A DNA stretch of 64,000 nt from the NCBI RefSeq assembly GCF_001982605.1, contig NZ_MLCN01000008.1:234560-298559 (forward strand), given 5' to 3'. Shown piece by piece: positions 46,434-56,981 of the stretch. The notes beneath the pieces are model-generated. The model was not told where the DNA came from, did no database searches, and worked only from the letters and a program-made list of their open reading frames with translations. The DNA comes from Alkanindiges hydrocarboniclasticus. GTDB taxonomy: Bacteria; Pseudomonadota; Gammaproteobacteria; Pseudomonadales; Moraxellaceae. Within the stretch, counting starts at the first letter, position 1. Every line of letters starts with the position of its first letter. A program made the translations under genes and the position numbers.

Positions 46434-47357
46434 TTAAACCTCAGGCTGTGCAGCTTTTTTTAACGCTTTAATATCTGCCTCGGGTGAGCATAGGGAAATG
46501 AACTCGTAACCATAACCACGCAGCAAATGGCCCTTTCGCACAGCAATCCAGGTAGTATTTTCACCAAACAGGTCAATCTGTAATTGATGCAGGCGGCGGT
46601 CACGGTCTGCATCATAGGCGATGGAGTTCACAATACCTACGCCCATGCCAAGTTCGACATAGGTTTTAATCACATCGGCATCCAGTGCAGACATAACAAT
46701 ATCAGGGGTTAGGCTGGCATTGGCAAATGCTGCATCAATTTTGGAGCGTCCGGTAAATCCACCGTGATAGGTAATCAGTGGCCACTGTGCCAGTTCATCC
46801 AGTGTAACGGTTTGCTGCTGCGATAACGGATGGCCCTGTGGGGTAATAATGCTGTGATACCAGTGGTAATAGGGCACGCTGGCCAGACTTTCTTCTTGCG
46901 TTAGGGATTCGGTCGCAATGCCAATATCTGCTTCGCCGTGCATTAGCATTTCCGTAATCTCAACCGGGCTGGCCTGCTGTAAAATCAGGTGAACCTTGGG
47001 AAAGGCTTTTTTAAACTTGGCCACAATTGGCGGCAGGATATAACGTGCCTGCGTGTGCGTGGTCGCAATAATCAGTTCACCCTGATCCACCCGGTTAAAA
47101 TCATCAGAAAGCCGTTTAATATTATCGGCATCACGCAGCATGCGTTCGACAATGCCCAGCAAAGATTGGCCGGGTTCTGTCAGGCCAAGGATGCGCTTGC
47201 CTTTACGGATAAAAAGTTGCACGCCCAGTTCATCTTCAAGATCCTTGATGTGTTTGCTGACACCAGATTGTGAGGTAAACAGGGCATTTGAGGCATCAGT
47301 CAGGTTAAAATTCTGGCGTACTGTTTCGCGGATAATCCGTAATTGTTGAAAATTCAT
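46434..47357 (-). CDS. cysB: CysB-family LysR-type regulator
   Basis: Transcriptional activator of sulfate assimilation genes, with N-acetylserine or O-acetylserine as inducer in known members. A 307-residue LysR-type protein. The N-terminal winged helix-turn-helix is MNFQQLRIIRETVRQNFNLT followed by ALFTSQSGVSKHIKDLEDEL. The CysB-type effector domain contains IATTHTQARYILPPIVAKFK and QQASPVEITEMLMHGEADIG. It lies just downstream of the sbp-cysTWA operon on the same strand, separated by a terminator, and is the probable regulator of that operon. Confidence 0.94.
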   Translation of the reverse strand: MNFQQLRIIRETVRQNFNLTDASNALFTSQSGVSKHIKDLEDELGVQLFIRKGKRILGLTEPGQSLLGIVERMLRDADNIKRLSDDFNRVDQGELIIATTHTQARYILPPIVAKFKKAFPKVHLILQQASPVEITEMLMHGEADIGIATESLTQEESLASVPYYHWYHSIITPQGHPLSQQQTVTLDELAQWPLITYHGGFTGRSKIDAAFANASLTPDIVMSALDADVIKTYVELGMGVGIVNSIAYDADRDRRLHQLQIDLFGENTTWIAVRKGHLLRGYGYEFISLCSPEADIKALKKAAQPEV

Positions 47358-47416
47358 TATCGTTAATCTCCAGATTTTCTATACGTTATGCTGCACTTGA
47401 AACTGCAATAAATAGG

Positions 47417-47440
47417 AAAACAGGCGCTGATGAACGCCTG
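47417..47440 (-). terminator. Terminator of the sulfate-uptake operon
   Basis: CAGGCG/CGCCTG stem with 8-base loop (47421-47440). On the minus strand it is followed by TTTTCC. It lies 35 bases past cysA and before cysB. Confidence 0.7.
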
Positions 47441-47475
47441 AATCATAAAGCACTATGGCTTGGCATCAAATCGAA

Positions 47476-48573
47476 TTAAGCGGCATAACCATTAAAAAGA
47501 TGCAGGTTGCTGGCTGTCACCCAGACAGTTTGCCCCGGTTGCAACGTCAGGTTGAGTTGTTGTTCCTGCGTGAGGGCCACTTCAAGCAAGCGGCCTTGCC
47601 TGTCCTGTAGTTCTATCCGGATTTGTCCGGCTAGCCAGACATCACGAATAACCTTGGCCTGCAAACTTGGCTCGGCAGGCGCTTGTGTATGAATGTGTAG
47701 CTCATTGGGCCGGGCAAATACAATGACATTGTTCTGGCTATTAGCCTGAGATGGTTCATGCTGGGACTGTGGATGCTGATAATGTTGGGGTAACACCAGC
47801 TGGTCGTCAGAAAATATCACACGGTTGCCTTGCCGCTGGCCTTCCAGCCGGTTGGCCTGTCCTAAAAAGTCAAAGACAAACGGAGTGGCGGGATGGTCAT
47901 AAACCTCACGCGGGCTACCAATTTGTTCAATATTGCCTTTGTTCATCACCACAATCTGGTCGGCTACTTCCAGTGCTTCCTCCTGATCATGCGTGACAAA
48001 AATTGAGGTAATGTGTAGTTCATCATGCAGGCTACGCAACCAGCGACGCAGTTCTTTACGTACCTTGGCATCAAGCGCACCAAATGGTTCATCCAGCAAT
48101 AACACGCGTGGTTCTACGGCAAGGGCGCGTGCCAAGGCAATCCGCTGACGCTGGCCACCGGATAACTGGGCGGGAAAACGGTCTGCCAGAAAACCCAGTT
48201 GCACCAGATCAAGCAGCTTACTGACCCGTTTTTTGATTTCCGCCTCAACAGGACGGGTTTTACGGGGGCGTACACGTAAGCCGAAGGCCACATTGTCAAA
48301 TACGGTCATGTGGCGGAACAGGGCATAGTGCTGGAACACAAAACCCACCTGACGATGGCGCACATGGGTATCGGTGGCATCTTCACCTTCCAGCAGGATT
48401 TGTCCGCCATCGGCTGATTCCAGCCCGGCAATAATACGCAGCAGGGTGGTCTTGCCACAACCGGAAGGCCCCAGCAGCGCCACCAGTTCACCTTCGGGAA
48501 AATCGAGGCTAATGTTGTTTAGGGCATGAAAACTGCCAAACTGTTTATCAATATTTTTAACCTGAATGCTCAT
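47476..48573 (-). CDS. cysA: Sulfate/thiosulfate ABC transporter ATPase CysA
   Basis: ATP-binding subunit that powers sulfate uptake through CysT/CysW. A 365-residue protein. Walker [16 protein letters not shown] (about residues 33-47), Q-loop [10 protein letters not shown], signature [15 protein letters not shown], Walker [13 protein letters not shown], and switch His in FVTHDQEEA. The C-terminal TOBE-like domain begins near residue 240 ([17 protein letters not shown]). It is the last gene of the operon, 68 bases after cysW. Confidence 0.96.
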   Translation of the reverse strand: MSIQVKNIDKQFGSFHALNNISLDFPEGELVALLGPSGCGKTTLLRIIAGLESADGGQILLEGEDATDTHVRHRQVGFVFQHYALFRHMTVFDNVAFGLRVRPRKTRPVEAEIKKRVSKLLDLVQLGFLADRFPAQLSGGQRQRIALARALAVEPRVLLLDEPFGALDAKVRKELRRWLRSLHDELHITSIFVTHDQEEALEVADQIVVMNKGNIEQIGSPREVYDHPATPFVFDFLGQANRLEGQRQGNRVIFSDDQLVLPQHYQHPQSQHEPSQANSQNNVIVFARPNELHIHTQAPAEPSLQAKVIRDVWLAGQIRIELQDRQGRLLEVALTQEQQLNLTLQPGQTVWVTASNLHLFNGYAA

Positions 48574-48641
48574 GGCTTGTGTCCTATAATTTGGTATCGA
48601 AAAATGGGGTGTCGAAAATGGACTATCGAAGTAAGCGGGAT

Positions 48642-49532
48642 TTAGGCGGTGGAATCGGTGCGGTTATCTTGCTGACTGCTGCGCGATTCAATCCATACCT
48701 TAAGAATCAGGGTCAAAATCGCCAGTAAGGCCAACAGGGACGACACGGCAAACGCGGCGCTAAAGGTATACTCGTTGTATAAAATTTCGACATGCAGCGG
48801 CAGGGTATTGGTTTCACCGCGAATATGACCAGACACCACTGACACCGCGCCAAATTCACCCATAGCCCGTGCATTACACAAAATCACGCCATACAGCAGG
48901 CCCCATTTAATGTTGGGCAAAGTGACATGCCAGAAGGTTTGCCAGCCGTTGGCACCCAGCACAATGGCTGCTTCCTCTTCTTCGGTGCCTTGCGCTTCCA
49001 TCAGTGGAATCAGCTCGCGTGCAACAAAGGGAACCGTGATAAATACCGTAGCCAGTACAATGGCCGGCACTGCATACAAAATCTGAATGTCATGATCCCG
49101 CAGGGTTTCCCCAAACCAGCCTTGTGCCCCAAACAGCAGCACCAGCATTAAACCGGCAATGACTGGCGATACCGAAAATGGCAGGTCAATTAAGGTGGTT
49201 AAAATGGATTTGCCACGAAACCTGAACTTGGCCACACTCCATGCAGCCGCAATCCCAAAAATCACATTCACAGGCACCGCAATGGCTGCCGTGAGCAGGG
49301 TGAGTTTGACTGCTGCCAAGGTATCTGGGTCGATCAGCGCATGAAAATACACCTCGATGCCCTGTTTAAAGGCTTCAACAAATACCAGAATCAGGGGTAA
49401 TAACAGGCAGCTTGCAAAGAAAATCAGGCTAATGGTTAACACGATATAGCGCACCAGCGGCGATTCACGGGTGGCATCACGTGATTGCAAGCGGTCTGAC
49501 AGGGCATTCCCACTAGTAATAGATAAACTCAT
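48642..49532 (-). CDS. cysW: Sulfate ABC transporter permease CysW
   Basis: Inner-membrane permease paired with CysT. A 296-residue protein starting [18 protein letters not shown] lies upstream and the start codon overlaps the cysT stop as ATGA. About six membrane helices (for example [20 protein letters not shown] and GAQGWFGE... [20 protein letters not shown]). The cytoplasmic EAA loop that contacts CysA is [20 protein letters not shown]. The C-terminus carries a last helix ([20 protein letters not shown]). Confidence 0.95.
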   Translation of the reverse strand: MSLSITSGNALSDRLQSRDATRESPLVRYIVLTISLIFFASCLLLPLILVFVEAFKQGIEVYFHALIDPDTLAAVKLTLLTAAIAVPVNVIFGIAAAWSVAKFRFRGKSILTTLIDLPFSVSPVIAGLMLVLLFGAQGWFGETLRDHDIQILYAVPAIVLATVFITVPFVARELIPLMEAQGTEEEEAAIVLGANGWQTFWHVTLPNIKWGLLYGVILCNARAMGEFGAVSVVSGHIRGETNTLPLHVEILYNEYTFSAAFAVSSLLALLAILTLILKVWIESRSSQQDNRTDSTA

Positions 49533-50374
49533 GATGCAACCCTTCCGGTACGGCGACTGGCCCAAGCCTGTAAAAAGTTAATCAGTAGTAACAATGCAAA
49601 TGAAATCACCAGCATGACCACAGCAATGGTGGTTGCACCGGCATAGTCATACTCTTCAAGCCGCGAAATAATCAGTAAAGGTGCAATTTCAGTTTTAAAT
49701 GGCTGGTTACCGGCAATAAAAATTACTGATCCGTATTCACCTACGCCACGGGCAAATGCCAGTGCAAAGCCAGTGAGCAATGCCGGAAAAAGAATGGGAA
49801 AAATCACCTTGGTGATGGTTTGCAGACGCGAAGCACCCAAAGCCGTTGCTGCTTCTTCCAGTTCAGTTTCCAGATCAGCCAATACTGGTTGCACAGTACG
49901 TACCACAAAAGGCAGGCCAATAAAAATCAGGGCAAGGGTAATGCCAAGGCTGGTATAGGCAATCTGAATGCCCAGCGGTTCAAGGTATTGACCCAGCCAG
50001 CCATTTTTGGAATATAGTGTGGTCAGGGCAATACCTGCCACAGCAGTTGGCAGGGCAAAGGGCAGGTCAACCAGTGCATCCACAATGCGCTTGCCGGGAA
50101 AGCTGTAACGTACCAGTACCCAGGCTAACAGCAAGCCAAACACAACATTCACCAGGGCTGCAATCAGTGCTGCACTAAAGCTAAGTTGCAAGGCTTTCAG
50201 GATTCGCTCAGAAGTCAGAATTTCAATCAGGCCATCCCAGCCAATGCCCAGTGAACGGATAAATACTGCTGACAACGGCACCAGTACCACCAGCGATAAA
50301 TACAATAAGGTAAAACCCAGTGATAACCCAAAACCTGGCAGGACGCGGGTTTGTTTAGCCCTAACATTTGCCAT
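49529..50374 (-). CDS. cysT: Sulfate ABC transporter permease CysT (CysU)
   Basis: Inner-membrane permease paired with CysW. A 281-residue protein starting [15 protein letters not shown], with TGAGGT upstream of this ATG; four extra codons upstream are possible. About six membrane helices ([39 protein letters not shown]). The EAA loop is [20 protein letters not shown]. It follows the serine-hydrolase gene by 20 bases and overlaps cysW by 4. Confidence 0.95.
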   Translation of the reverse strand: MANVRAKQTRVLPGFGLSLGFTLLYLSLVVLVPLSAVFIRSLGIGWDGLIEILTSERILKALQLSFSAALIAALVNVVFGLLLAWVLVRYSFPGKRIVDALVDLPFALPTAVAGIALTTLYSKNGWLGQYLEPLGIQIAYTSLGITLALIFIGLPFVVRTVQPVLADLETELEEAATALGASRLQTITKVIFPILFPALLTGFALAFARGVGEYGSVIFIAGNQPFKTEIAPLLIISRLEEYDYAGATTIAVVMLVISFALLLLINFLQAWASRRTGRVAS

Positions 50375-50394
50375 AAATAACCTCAAATAAACTG

Positions 50395-51060
50395 CTAAAA
50401 CGAGTGAGAAAACCGGAAGTGTTGTGTGGTGGGCAAGTCCCGCATTCGGGCACTACGGTTTAGCGGCTGGCGTACAGGCGCTAAAGGTGAACGGGCTGAT
50501 CCTGCTGTTAAAAGGTCAAGATAGGGCAAGAGTTGTGGCCATGTACCAAACCTGGCAGCCACATTGATATGACCGGCATTGCCCAGATCAACCAGCCTTG
50601 ATTGCCACTGGCTGGCCAGTATTTTGGCGGCTTCAAAGTCAAGCCATGGATCAGTCTGGCTGGCAATCAGCAGGCTAGGGACTGGTAAGGTACTGCCAGC
50701 AAATGTATTGGGTAGCAACTGTGCAATACTGGCCTGACCAGATTGGCGCAAACCAGTGGCAGAAAACCGTTCAGGATTGGCAGGCGCAACCAGAATGAGT
50801 GAGTCCACTTGATCAGCTAATTCCGGGTGTTGTTTTAGCGCAGCAACGCTGGTCAGGCAGCCAAAACTATGTGCCACAATCTGCACCGGCTTGTTCTGTT
50901 GCTGCACAACCTTGGTCAGTTGGGCAACCCATTGTTGCAGTACAGGCTGGTGCCAGTTTTGCTGTTCAACGCGCTCGCTATCAGGCAGAACGTGTTGCAG
51001 CCAGCTTTGCCAATGTTGCGCTTCACTACCACCAACACCCGGAACAATTAAGCGTTTCAT
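50395..51060 (-). CDS. RBBP9/YdeN-family alpha/beta serine hydrolase
   Basis: A 221-residue hydrolase starting [20 protein letters not shown]; the longer frame to 51084 is less like the family. The triad is visible: nucleophile Ser in [10 protein letters not shown] (near residue 83), Asp in SQTDPWLDF and His in LGNAGHINV. The family is of small cytoplasmic serine hydrolases whose substrates are mostly unknown. It sits inside the sulfate-uptake operon, between sbp and cysT, which is not part of the classical sbp-cysTWA set. Whether it acts on a sulfur compound or simply rides along is not shown. The C-terminal 25 residues (Arg/Ser-rich) are atypical. Confidence 0.88.
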   Translation of the reverse strand: MKRLIVPGVGGSEAQHWQSWLQHVLPDSERVEQQNWHQPVLQQWVAQLTKVVQQQNKPVQIVAHSFGCLTSVAALKQHPELADQVDSLILVAPANPERFSATGLRQSGQASIAQLLPNTFAGSTLPVPSLLIASQTDPWLDFEAAKILASQWQSRLVDLGNAGHINVAARFGTWPQLLPYLDLLTAGSARSPLAPVRQPLNRSARMRDLPTTQHFRFSHSF

Positions 51061-51111
51061 CACCTTACTCCCAAGCTTGCCCAATTCTTGATTTGATCCA
51101 GCCCTGACTGG

Positions 51112-52134
51112 CTACTGTTTACCCGAGTTCTGGGCCACGATCTGGTCAAAGACGCCGTTATTGTCAAAATGTGCCTTCTGGGTTTTTCTCCAGCCGCCAA
51201 ATTCCTTGTCTATCGTGATCAGCTTTAACGGCCTGAACACGTTTTTATATTTGGCGAGAACTTGCGCATTACGCGGGCGGTAAAAGTTTTTGGCTGCAAT
51301 TTCCTGTCCTGCTGGAGAGTACAGATAGTTGAGGTAGCCGGTTGCCAGATTGCGGGTGCCATGCTTGTCCACGTTCTTGTCCACAATGGCTACTGGCGGT
51401 TCTGCCAGAATAGACAGGCTGGGGGTGATGATTTCAAATTTGTCCGGCTGCTCACGAATAGCCAGATACGCTTCGTTTTCCCAGGCCAGCAGCACATCCC
51501 CAATACCGCGTTCAACAAAAGTAGTGGTGGCGCCACGTGCACCGGAATCCAGCACCTTGGTGTGCTGATAAACCTGACGGACAAATTCACGCGCTGTAGT
51601 ATCATTTCCACCTTTTTGATGTTTGGCCCAAGCCCAAGCCGCCAGATAATTCCAGCGCGCACCACCAGAAGTTTTTGGGTTGGGTGTAATAATCTCAACG
51701 CCGGGCTTTACAATATCGCCCCAGTCCTTGATCTGCTTTGGATTGCCCTTACGCACCAGAAAAACAATAGTGGAGGTATAAGGCGTAGAATTTTGCGGAA
51801 ACTGTTTTTGCCAGTTTTTGTTTTTAATTAAAGATGTATTGTCAACAATGGCATCAATATCCGAAGCCAGCGCCAGTGTTACCACATCGGCTTCCAGACC
51901 ATCAATAACCGAGCGGGCCTGCTTGCCGGAGCCACCATGTGACTGGCGAAAATTAATCTCTTGTCCGGTTTTTTGTTGCCAGTAAGTCCCAAAAGACTTA
52001 TTAAAGTCATCGTATAGTTCGCGGGTTGGATCGTAAGACACATTTAAAAAATTGATAGGCGCTGCCAAAGCACTGCTACTGAACAAAATAGCCGCAAGGC
52101 CAGCAGTCAAACTTGTGGTAAAACGAATTGCCAT
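51112..52134 (-). CDS. sbp: Periplasmic sulfate-binding protein Sbp
   Basis: Captures sulfate in the periplasm and delivers it to CysT/CysW. A 340-residue protein with signal peptide ending SSSALAA (residue 25). The mature N-terminus is typical: [56 protein letters not shown]. Further motifs: [20 protein letters not shown] and [20 protein letters not shown]. It is closer to Sbp than to thiosulfate-binding CysP. It is first in the operon, and the 200-base region upstream should hold the CysB-regulated promoter. Confidence 0.95.
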   Translation of the reverse strand: MAIRFTTSLTAGLAAILFSSSALAAPINFLNVSYDPTRELYDDFNKSFGTYWQQKTGQEINFRQSHGGSGKQARSVIDGLEADVVTLALASDIDAIVDNTSLIKNKNWQKQFPQNSTPYTSTIVFLVRKGNPKQIKDWGDIVKPGVEIITPNPKTSGGARWNYLAAWAWAKHQKGGNDTTAREFVRQVYQHTKVLDSGARGATTTFVERGIGDVLLAWENEAYLAIREQPDKFEIITPSLSILAEPPVAIVDKNVDKHGTRNLATGYLNYLYSPAGQEIAAKNFYRPRNAQVLAKYKNVFRPLKLITIDKEFGGWRKTQKAHFDNNGVFDQIVAQNSGKQ

Positions 52135-52334
52135 TTTATTTCTCCAGAATTTTGCACTTTTTAAGATGAAGAACAGTGCTTTTCATCACTGATTGGAATA
52201 AGCATAAAAACTTCTGTACAAATAAAAAAACAATAAAAAAAGCATTTCTTATGAAAAAATATGATTTAAAGAAAGATGAATTCAGGAAATACTAGCAAGG
52301 GTTATCATCAACATGGCCAGTTTGAGGACGCATC

Positions 52335-53153
52335 ATGATCAGTATTAAAAATGGCAAATATTGTCAGCAGGTTGACTGTCAGGATCGTGCTTTTTTATAT
52401 GGTGATGGCTTTTTTACCACCATCAGGCTGGAAGACGGCAAGCTTTGCCTGTGGCAGCGTCATATCGAGCGGCTGATTCAGTGTGCCGATCAGCTGGGCT
52501 TTAATCTGGATATTGAAGTGCTGGAGCAGCAGGTTCAGGACTTCCTCAAAGACCATGATCGCTCCTTTGGAATCGTCAAAATTATTGTGAGCCGTGGCTT
52601 GGGCGAGCGTGGCTATTTACCACCTGAACAAAGTGCCGATATTTATATCCAGTTTTTCCCTGCCGAAAAACCGGAAGTTGTTGCTGAACCAGCACAGCCT
52701 ATTGAGAGTGGTTTATTACAGCTAACCTTGGGCCATGTGATGCCAGCCATTGCCGGCTTAAAAACCCTAAACCGCATGGAGCAGGTCTTGTTACGGCAGG
52801 AACTGGCTGCAACAACATGGCCTGAAGCGCTGGTGTCTGATATTCAGGGTAACCTGATAGAAGGTGTCTACAGCAATTGCTTTTTTTACATGGACGACAA
52901 GTGGTATACGCCCTTGCTGGATCAGGCCGGTATTGCAGGGGTGATGCGTGCCGAAATTCTGGCTCAAATGCTGGCCGACAATATCCCCCATCTTATTACC
53001 CACATTCCCAAAACAGTGGTTGACCAGATTGAAGCCCTGTTTTTTTGTAATGCCTTAAGTGGCATTGTGCCTGTAAAAAGCCTAAATAGCCGCCCCTTAA
53101 ATACTAAACCTGTGGAGCAGTTAAAGCAGAAGCTGCATGGTTTGTCTTATTAA
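52335..53153 (+). CDS. pabC: Aminodeoxychorismate lyase
   Basis: PLP enzyme that splits 4-amino-4-deoxychorismate into p-aminobenzoate and pyruvate for folate synthesis. A 272-residue fold-type IV protein. RAFLYGDGFFTTIRL opens the domain, IVKIIVSRGLGERGY follows, the PLP Lys is in GLKTLNRMEQVLLRQ, and the C-terminal part has EGVYSNCFFYMDDKW and VDQIEALFFCNALSGIVPV. GAGGA precedes the ATG. It leads a pabC-mltG-tmk cluster, the usual gammaproteobacterial order. Confidence 0.95.
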   Translation: MISIKNGKYCQQVDCQDRAFLYGDGFFTTIRLEDGKLCLWQRHIERLIQCADQLGFNLDIEVLEQQVQDFLKDHDRSFGIVKIIVSRGLGERGYLPPEQSADIYIQFFPAEKPEVVAEPAQPIESGLLQLTLGHVMPAIAGLKTLNRMEQVLLRQELAATTWPEALVSDIQGNLIEGVYSNCFFYMDDKWYTPLLDQAGIAGVMRAEILAQMLADNIPHLITHIPKTVVDQIEALFFCNALSGIVPVKSLNSRPLNTKPVEQLKQKLHGLSY

Positions 53154-53271
53154 AATTTCCTCAGACTGTTGCTGATTTAATCAGCAGGTTGGGTTGGGCT
53201 TAATCTGAACTGCTCAATTTTGCCATCAAGTTCTGCTATGCTTGCTTACCTTTGTTCAGCATCAACCGGTT

Positions 53272-54384
53272 ATGGCAAAACGTCCTGTTAACACGAAAGC
53301 AAAACCCAAAACCACAGCAGCAAAATCCGGGGCAGGTATTCTCCAGTCTAAAAGCATACGTTTGCTGGTAGTGGCTGCCATTGCAGGCCTACTGGTACTA
53401 TGGATGCTGCTATGGCAGGGACTTTGGCGTGAAATTCCCATGCGCAGCCAGAGCCAGATGCTAAATATCAAACAGGGCCAAACCTATTCAGGCTTAATTG
53501 CAGAGCTTAGTGAAAAAGGCCAGATTCGGGTGCCGGTCATGGCTAAAATTTATCAGCGCCTGTTTATCCATGACACCTTAAAAGCCGGTGTTTATGAAAT
53601 TCAACAAGGCACAACTGTTCAGCAATTGCTGCAAATGCTGAGTAATGGCAAGCTGGCGCAGATGAATCGTGTGCTGGTGATTGAAGGCACTACCTTTGCC
53701 CAGCTCCGTAAACGTCTGGATAGCGACCCCAATGTAACCCATACCTTAAAAGGTCTGGATACCCAGCAAATGCTGAAAAAGCTGGAGATTAACCAGCCAC
53801 ATCCTGAGGGATGGTTTGCACCGGATACCTATTATTTTGCCAAGGGTGAAACTGACGCAGCCATTTTAAAGCACTTGTACCGCACCCAGAAAAAGATTGT
53901 GGATGAGGCCTGGCAAAAGCGTGCGCCCAACCTGCCGTATAAAAATGCCTATGAAGCCCTGATTATGGCTTCCATCGTTGAACGGGAAACAGGTGTGCCC
54001 AGCGAGCGACAGGACGTAGCCGGAGTGTTTGTCCGCCGCCTAAAGATAGGCATGCGTCTGCAAACCGACCCGACAGTAATTTATGGCATGGGTGACAATT
54101 ATAAAGGCAATATTCGCCGTCAGGATTTGCTCACGCCAACGCCCTACAACACGTATACCATTGATGGCTTGCCGCCAACACCAATTGCATTACCCAGCAA
54201 GGCCTCCATTGAAGCCGCACTGCATCCGGCAGCCGGTAACAGCCTGTACTTTGTGGCGACTGGCACAGGCGGGCATGTGTTTAGCAGTTCACTGGAGCAG
54301 CACAATCAGGCTGTGGCCAATTACCTGAAAGTCTTGCGCCAGAAACGGGCGGCCAATGCCAATTCAGCCGGAGTCAGCCCTTAA
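53272..54384 (+). CDS. mltG: Endolytic murein transglycosylase MltG
   Basis: Inner-membrane enzyme that cleaves nascent glycan strands and is thought to set their length. A 370-residue protein starting MAKRPVNTKAK; a TTG ten codons upstream is possible but gives no clear benefit. Basic cytoplasmic tail, one membrane helix (about residues 34-54, LLVVAAIAGLLVLWMLLWQG), LysM-like segment, then the YceG domain with catalytic Glu in ASIVERETGVPSERQDVAGV and the signature MRLQTDPTVIYGMG ... RRQDLLTPTPYNTY. Its stop overlaps the tmk start (TAATG). Confidence 0.95.
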   Translation: MAKRPVNTKAKPKTTAAKSGAGILQSKSIRLLVVAAIAGLLVLWMLLWQGLWREIPMRSQSQMLNIKQGQTYSGLIAELSEKGQIRVPVMAKIYQRLFIHDTLKAGVYEIQQGTTVQQLLQMLSNGKLAQMNRVLVIEGTTFAQLRKRLDSDPNVTHTLKGLDTQQMLKKLEINQPHPEGWFAPDTYYFAKGETDAAILKHLYRTQKKIVDEAWQKRAPNLPYKNAYEALIMASIVERETGVPSERQDVAGVFVRRLKIGMRLQTDPTVIYGMGDNYKGNIRRQDLLTPTPYNTYTIDGLPPTPIALPSKASIEAALHPAAGNSLYFVATGTGGHVFSSSLEQHNQAVANYLKVLRQKRAANANSAGVSP

Positions 54385-55004
54385 TGTTCATAAGTTTTGA
54401 AGGCACAGAAGGAGTAGGCAAAACTACCCTGATTAAAAGTCTGGCTGATTATTTGCAGCAACAGGGTAAGGATATTCTACTCACCCGTGAACCCGGCGGT
54501 ACACCGCTGGCTGAACAAATCCGTGAGTTGCTGCTTAGCCCGCAGGATGAAGCCATGAGTGAAAACTGCGAGCTTTTACTGATCTTTGCGGCCCGTGCCC
54601 AGCATATTGCACAGGTCATTCAACCCGCATTGAATGCAGGCCGGTGGGTGCTGAGTGACCGTTTTGTTGATGCCAGTTTTGCCTATCAGGGTGGCGGCCG
54701 CGGCTTGAATGTACAAACCATTGAGCTATTGCGCCAGCAATTTGTACCCGTAATGCCACATATTACCTTCTGGCTGGATGCACCGGTAGAGCTTGGCATG
54801 CAACGTGCGCGCAAGCGCGGTGCCCTAGATCGGTTTGAGCAGGAAAAACTGGAATTTTTTCAAAAAGTACGTGCATCCTACCAAAACCGGGCGAATGCAG
54901 AGCCGAAGCGTTTTGTACAACTGGATGCCAGCCAGACCCCAGCACAAATTCTGGAACAAGCCATTGCTGTGCTCAAACAAAAAACCACATTGTCATCCAG
55001 CTAA
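54384..55004 (+). CDS. tmk: Thymidylate kinase
   Basis: Phosphorylates dTMP to dTDP. A 206-residue protein of normal length. P-loop FEGTEGVGKTTLIKSL at residues 4-19, DR motif LSDRFVDASFAYQGGGRGL, substrate motif REPGGTPLAEQIRELLL, and LID region RKRGALDRFEQEKLEFFQKV. It is coupled to mltG by a one-base overlap and ends before a perfect bidirectional terminator. holB, often next, is not here. Confidence 0.96.
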   Translation: MFISFEGTEGVGKTTLIKSLADYLQQQGKDILLTREPGGTPLAEQIRELLLSPQDEAMSENCELLLIFAARAQHIAQVIQPALNAGRWVLSDRFVDASFAYQGGGRGLNVQTIELLRQQFVPVMPHITFWLDAPVELGMQRARKRGALDRFEQEKLEFFQKVRASYQNRANAEPKRFVQLDASQTPAQILEQAIAVLKQKTTLSSS

Positions 55005-55017
55005 AGTGTAGAGACAA

Positions 55018-55053
55018 AAATATAAAGGCAAAACTGGGTCTGCCTTTATATTT
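55018..55053. terminator. Bidirectional terminator between tmk and nadB
   Basis: AAATATAAAGGCA (55018-55030) pairs perfectly with TGCCTTTATATTT (55041-55053), with a 10-base loop, between convergent genes. T-runs are short. Confidence 0.75.
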
Positions 55054-55092
55054 ACCTGTAAATTCTATAGAAAGTTACGATGTAGCCTGCCT

Positions 55093-56724
55093 TCACACTA
55101 CAATAGGAGACTGGGCTACAAAGCCCGGTGGTAGCAGCACGGTATCGCGAATTTCATTCGAAGTGTCCGGATAGTCCAGCGTATAGTGCAGGCCACGTGA
55201 CTCATGGCGCTGTAAGGCGCAGCGTACAATCATCTCTGAAACCAGCACCAGATTGCGTAATTCAATCAGGTTTTTGGTAATAACATAACCCTGATAATAA
55301 TCTTCAATTTCCCGCTTGAGCAATTCAATCCGGTTTAGGGCACGTTGCAGGCGCTTGGTAGTGCGTACAATACCCACATAGTTCCACATAAAGCTGCGTA
55401 GCTCATCCCAGTTTTGCAAAATTACCACGTCTTCATCCGGGTTTTGGACTTTGGATGCATCCCAGTCTGGCACATGGTTAATAGTAGGCGTATCCGGATG
55501 CAACTGGGCAATATGCCGTGCAGCACTCATACCGTACACAAAGCATTCCAGCAGAGAATTACTGGCCATCCGGTTAGCACCATGCAATCCGGTGAATGAA
55601 GTCTCACCAATCGCATATAAACCGGCAATATCGGTCTGGCTATGACTATCGACCATTACCCCGCCACAGGTGTAATGCGCCGCTGGAACTACCGGAATCA
55701 TGTCCTTGGTAATATCAATGCCCAGCTCCAGCAGGCGCTCATACAGGGTCGGGAAGTGGGATTTTACAAAGTCTTCCGGCTGATGGGTAATATCCAGCCA
55801 CACATGGCGGATACCCAGCCGTTTCATTTCATAGTCAATAGCACGTGCCACAATATCACGCGGGGCCAGTTCAGCACTTTCATGGAAACGCTGCATAAAG
55901 CGCTCACCATCCGGCAAGCGCAAATAAGCGCCTTCTCCACGCATGGCTTCTGTAATCAGAAAAGAACGGGCCTGCGGATGGTACAGGCAGGTAGGGTGAA
56001 ACTGGTTAAATTCCAGATTAGCCACCCGGCAGCCTGCACGCCATGCCATTGCAATACCGTCTCCGGTCGCAATATCTGGGTTGGAAGTGTACAGATAAGC
56101 TTTGCTGGCACCTCCGCAAGCCAGGGCCACAAACGGTGCTAGTAGGGTTTCAACCTGCTCGGTATGAATGTTCAGCACATATAGGCCAGCAACACGGTTA
56201 CTGTCTTCCAGACCTAAACCCAGACGCTGGGTAGTAATGACATCAATGGCCGCATAGTTTTCAAGCAAGGTCACATGCTTGCATTCACGTACCCGCTTAA
56301 CCAGCGTGGTTGAAATTGCCATGCCAGTAGCATCCGCTGCATGAATAATCCGGCGCTGGGAGTGGCCACCTTCACGGGTTAAATGCAGTTGTTCTGCTTC
56401 ATCCAGCGTAAAGCGTACGCCTTGTTCCAGTAGAAAATTAACCGCATCACGGCCATGTTCTACCGTAAATGCCACAGCATCGTGGTGACATAAATAGGCA
56501 CCAGCAATCAGGGTATCTTCAACATGCTGTTCTACCGAATCTGTTTCATCCAGAACTGCTGCCACACCGCCCTGGGCATAATAGGTGCTGGCTTCTGTCA
56601 GGACTGATTTTGCCAGCACAGCAACTTTAAGATGAGTTGGCAATGACAAGGCAAGTGTTAAACCTGCTGCACCACTACCTACAATGATCACATCATAAAC
56701 AGATGCATGGCTCTGGTCGGGCAT
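55093..56724 (-). CDS. nadB: L-aspartate oxidase
   Basis: FAD enzyme that oxidises aspartate to iminoaspartate, the first step of de novo NAD synthesis. A 543-residue protein starting [18 protein letters not shown]; a weak AGG precedes the ATG, and the frame to 56769 is rejected. FAD site [16 protein letters not shown], active-site motifs SLLECFVYG and [15 protein letters not shown] ([14 protein letters not shown]), [20 protein letters not shown] and ASNSLLE. The C-terminal helical domain is complete. nadA and nadC are not in the window; with NadM the strain has both de novo and salvage routes. Confidence 0.96.
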   Translation of the reverse strand: MPDQSHASVYDVIIVGSGAAGLTLALSLPTHLKVAVLAKSVLTEASTYYAQGGVAAVLDETDSVEQHVEDTLIAGAYLCHHDAVAFTVEHGRDAVNFLLEQGVRFTLDEAEQLHLTREGGHSQRRIIHAADATGMAISTTLVKRVRECKHVTLLENYAAIDVITTQRLGLGLEDSNRVAGLYVLNIHTEQVETLLAPFVALACGGASKAYLYTSNPDIATGDGIAMAWRAGCRVANLEFNQFHPTCLYHPQARSFLITEAMRGEGAYLRLPDGERFMQRFHESAELAPRDIVARAIDYEMKRLGIRHVWLDITHQPEDFVKSHFPTLYERLLELGIDITKDMIPVVPAAHYTCGGVMVDSHSQTDIAGLYAIGETSFTGLHGANRMASNSLLECFVYGMSAARHIAQLHPDTPTINHVPDWDASKVQNPDEDVVILQNWDELRSFMWNYVGIVRTTKRLQRALNRIELLKREIEDYYQGYVITKNLIELRNLVLVSEMIVRCALQRHESRGLHYTLDYPDTSNEIRDTVLLPPGFVAQSPIVV

Positions 56725-56981
56725 TGTAAAAGGCCTGAAATATATTAAAAAAACAGAGGCGAATAACACGCCAAAATGATTAAAAACGCAAGCTTTTTAA
56801 GCAAAAATTTATGATTGGAAATACAGATTTAACTGTATGAAATTTCACATTTTCTACATAATTTCAATTAAAGCCGTTATTTAGCCAAAACTGAAACGAT
56901 TGCTAACAGAAAATCCATAAAAAGTCTGTTAAAACATTTAACTACTTTTCGGATTACATAGACTCACTAGGAAGGCAGTCA

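Noticed and set aside
52135..52334. Riboswitch or attenuator upstream of sbp/pabC
   Set aside because: Only A+T-rich sequence without a hairpin or known aptamer motif; a CysB site is expected but cannot be recognised by eye.
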